NCBI GenBank assembly: GCA_018702695.1 | Contig: JABIYR010000051.1 | Location: forward strand, 1 to 38,880 | Source of the DNA: Nitrospina sp. | GTDB lineage: Bacteria; Nitrospinota; Nitrospinia; Nitrospinales; VA-1 | Length of the DNA stretch: 38,880 bases | Direction: 5' to 3' | Part shown: piece by piece, positions 37,698 through 38,880 of the stretch | How positions within the stretch are numbered: the first letter of the stretch is position 1 | Layout of the letters: each line of letters starts with the position of its first letter | Program-made: the position numbers and the translations under genes | Notes under the pieces: model-generated | Databases searched by the model: none | Seen by the model: the letters and a program-made list of their open reading frames with translations, nothing else | What the model was told of the DNA's origin: nothing

Positions 37698-38880
37698 ATG
37701 GTTCATTTGATTGAAGATTTAGCCGTATTACTTCTGGTCTCCCTACCGATTAATCTTTTTTTTCATAAAATTAAGTTGCCCTCTGTCATGGGCTACCTCG
37801 TCGCTGGAATTCTAATCGGGCCGTATGGGTTGAAACTGATCTCAGATGTTGCTTCCGTTAAAGAGCTGGCGGAAATAGGGGTCATTCTACTTCTATTTGT
37901 GATCGGGTTAGAATTTTCGCTGGGCCGTTTGCTTAAAAATTTAGCGTCCGTTATAGGGGTTGGCAGTCTGCAATTGGGGGGAACCACAGCTTTGGGCTGG
38001 TTCATTTTCAGCGAGATGGGGTTTCAGCAAAATCAGAGCATTGCTTTGGGGCTGATCGTTGCTTTGAGCAGTACGGCCATTGTCATGAAAATGATCACCG
38101 ACCGGGCTGAAATCGACACGTTGCATGGAAAACTTTGCATCGGCACGCTACTTTTTCAGGATTTATGTGTGGTTCCCATCATGCTTCTGCTCCCGCTTCT
38201 GGCACAGACGCAGGTTATTTCTGGCACAGACCTTGTCTTGGCGATGTTTAAATCTCTGACAGCCGTAGTGTTGATATTTTTTCTCTCGCGGTTGATCGTT
38301 CCCAAGGCTTTGGGTTGGGTTGCCCGTGTAGGGAATAAGGAGCACCTCACCTTATCGGTATTATTTCTCATTCTTGCTACTGGCTGGGCTTCGCAGAAGT
38401 TAGGGTTAACGTTGGCAATGGGGGCTTTGATCGCCGGAATGATCATTGCGGAGTCAGAGTATAGCCATCAAATTGTTCTCGATATTCTTCCCCTGCGAGA
38501 CTATTTCAGCAGTATCTTTTTTATCTCGGTGGGCATGCTTCTGCAAGTACAGGTTTTTATCGACTCGATTTGGGTTTGTCTGGCATTATCTATTGGGGTG
38601 GTTTTGATCAAAGGTTGTCTCGCTGGGCTGGCTTGTTTAGGGGTTCGCATGCCTTTAAGAATTTCTTTTGTCGTGGGGATGCGATTGGCGCAAGTGGGAG
38701 AGTTTTCTTTGATTCTCTCAGGGATGGCTTTGGATCAAGGGTTGTTCGATGCTCATCAATACCAGATATTGCTCATTGTCTCGATTCTTTCCATGTTGTT
38801 CGCGCCTTTAATGATCCAAGCGTCAACGGCTCTCTCTATCCGCATTTTTTCTAAATGGAAGCATGAAGAAACCGACCCAG
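37698..38880 (+). CDS. Monovalent cation:proton antiporter-2 (CPA2/Kef-type), truncated at right edge
   Basis: MVHLIEDLAVLLLVSLPINLFFHKIKLPSVMGYLVAGILIGPYGLKLI...ALSSTAIVMKMITDR...LLFQDLCVVPIMLLLPLL; missing from the ORF track because it is open at the window edge. Confidence 0.92.
   Translation, partial: MVHLIEDLAVLLLVSLPINLFFHKIKLPSVMGYLVAGILIGPYGLKLISDVASVKELAEIGVILLLFVIGLEFSLGRLLKNLASVIGVGSLQLGGTTALGWFIFSEMGFQQNQSIALGLIVALSSTAIVMKMITDRAEIDTLHGKLCIGTLLFQDLCVVPIMLLLPLLAQTQVISGTDLVLAMFKSLTAVVLIFFLSRLIVPKALGWVARVGNKEHLTLSVLFLILATGWASQKLGLTLAMGALIAGMIIAESEYSHQIVLDILPLRDYFSSIFFISVGMLLQVQVFIDSIWVCLALSIGVVLIKGCLAGLACLGVRMPLRISFVVGMRLAQVGEFSLILSGMALDQGLFDAHQYQILLIVSILSMLFAPLMIQASTALSIRIFSKWKHEETDP

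Noticed and set aside
1-38880. CRISPR array, tRNA/rRNA genes, IS elements, known defence systems
   Set aside because: I saw no regularly spaced direct repeats, tRNA-like sequence, rRNA motifs, transposase or recognisable defence gene cassette; a formal tRNAscan-SE/CRISPRCasFinder/DefenseFinder run would be needed to confirm absence.

Overview
38.9 kb bacterial chromosomal window, densely coded on both strands, with no tRNA, rRNA, CRISPR array, transposase or integrase that I could recognise. Most genes are housekeeping or conserved: uvrB (partial, left edge), a TraB-family protein, 2-hydroxyacid dehydrogenase, TPMT-like methyltransferase, SRAP peptidase, M24 aminopeptidase, bcp, gatB, an SDR, an OmpR-type two-component system, aldehyde dehydrogenase, mazG, hemW, era, map, bfr, a ThiO-like oxidase, bioA, queD and a partial CPA2 antiporter (right edge). 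The items most worth a second look are: (1) an iron locus at 26.4-29.1 kb. It holds a bacterioferritin with half its ferroxidase ligands substituted but heme Met52 retained, a perfect 7-1-7 Fur-box palindrome over the promoter of a thioredoxin-fold [2Fe-2S] ferredoxin, a second perfect 7-1-7 dyad before an EAL-domain phosphodiesterase, and an FMN-binding protein; (2) a DUF5685 / Cys-rich zinc-ribbon / DedA / J-domain operon (16.2-19.2 kb); (3) a glycosyltransferase whose natural N-terminus requires a non-canonical AUC start; (4) a frameshifted SYLF lipoprotein with a slippery heptamer at the 0-frame stop; (5) a heme-copper-oxidase-like membrane domain fused to tandem DUF1858 domains; (6) a structured, about 205-nt leader with a near-consensus promoter and a 10-bp inverted repeat before a 76-aa orphan protein. 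All family calls come from reading the translations by eye; no database search was run.
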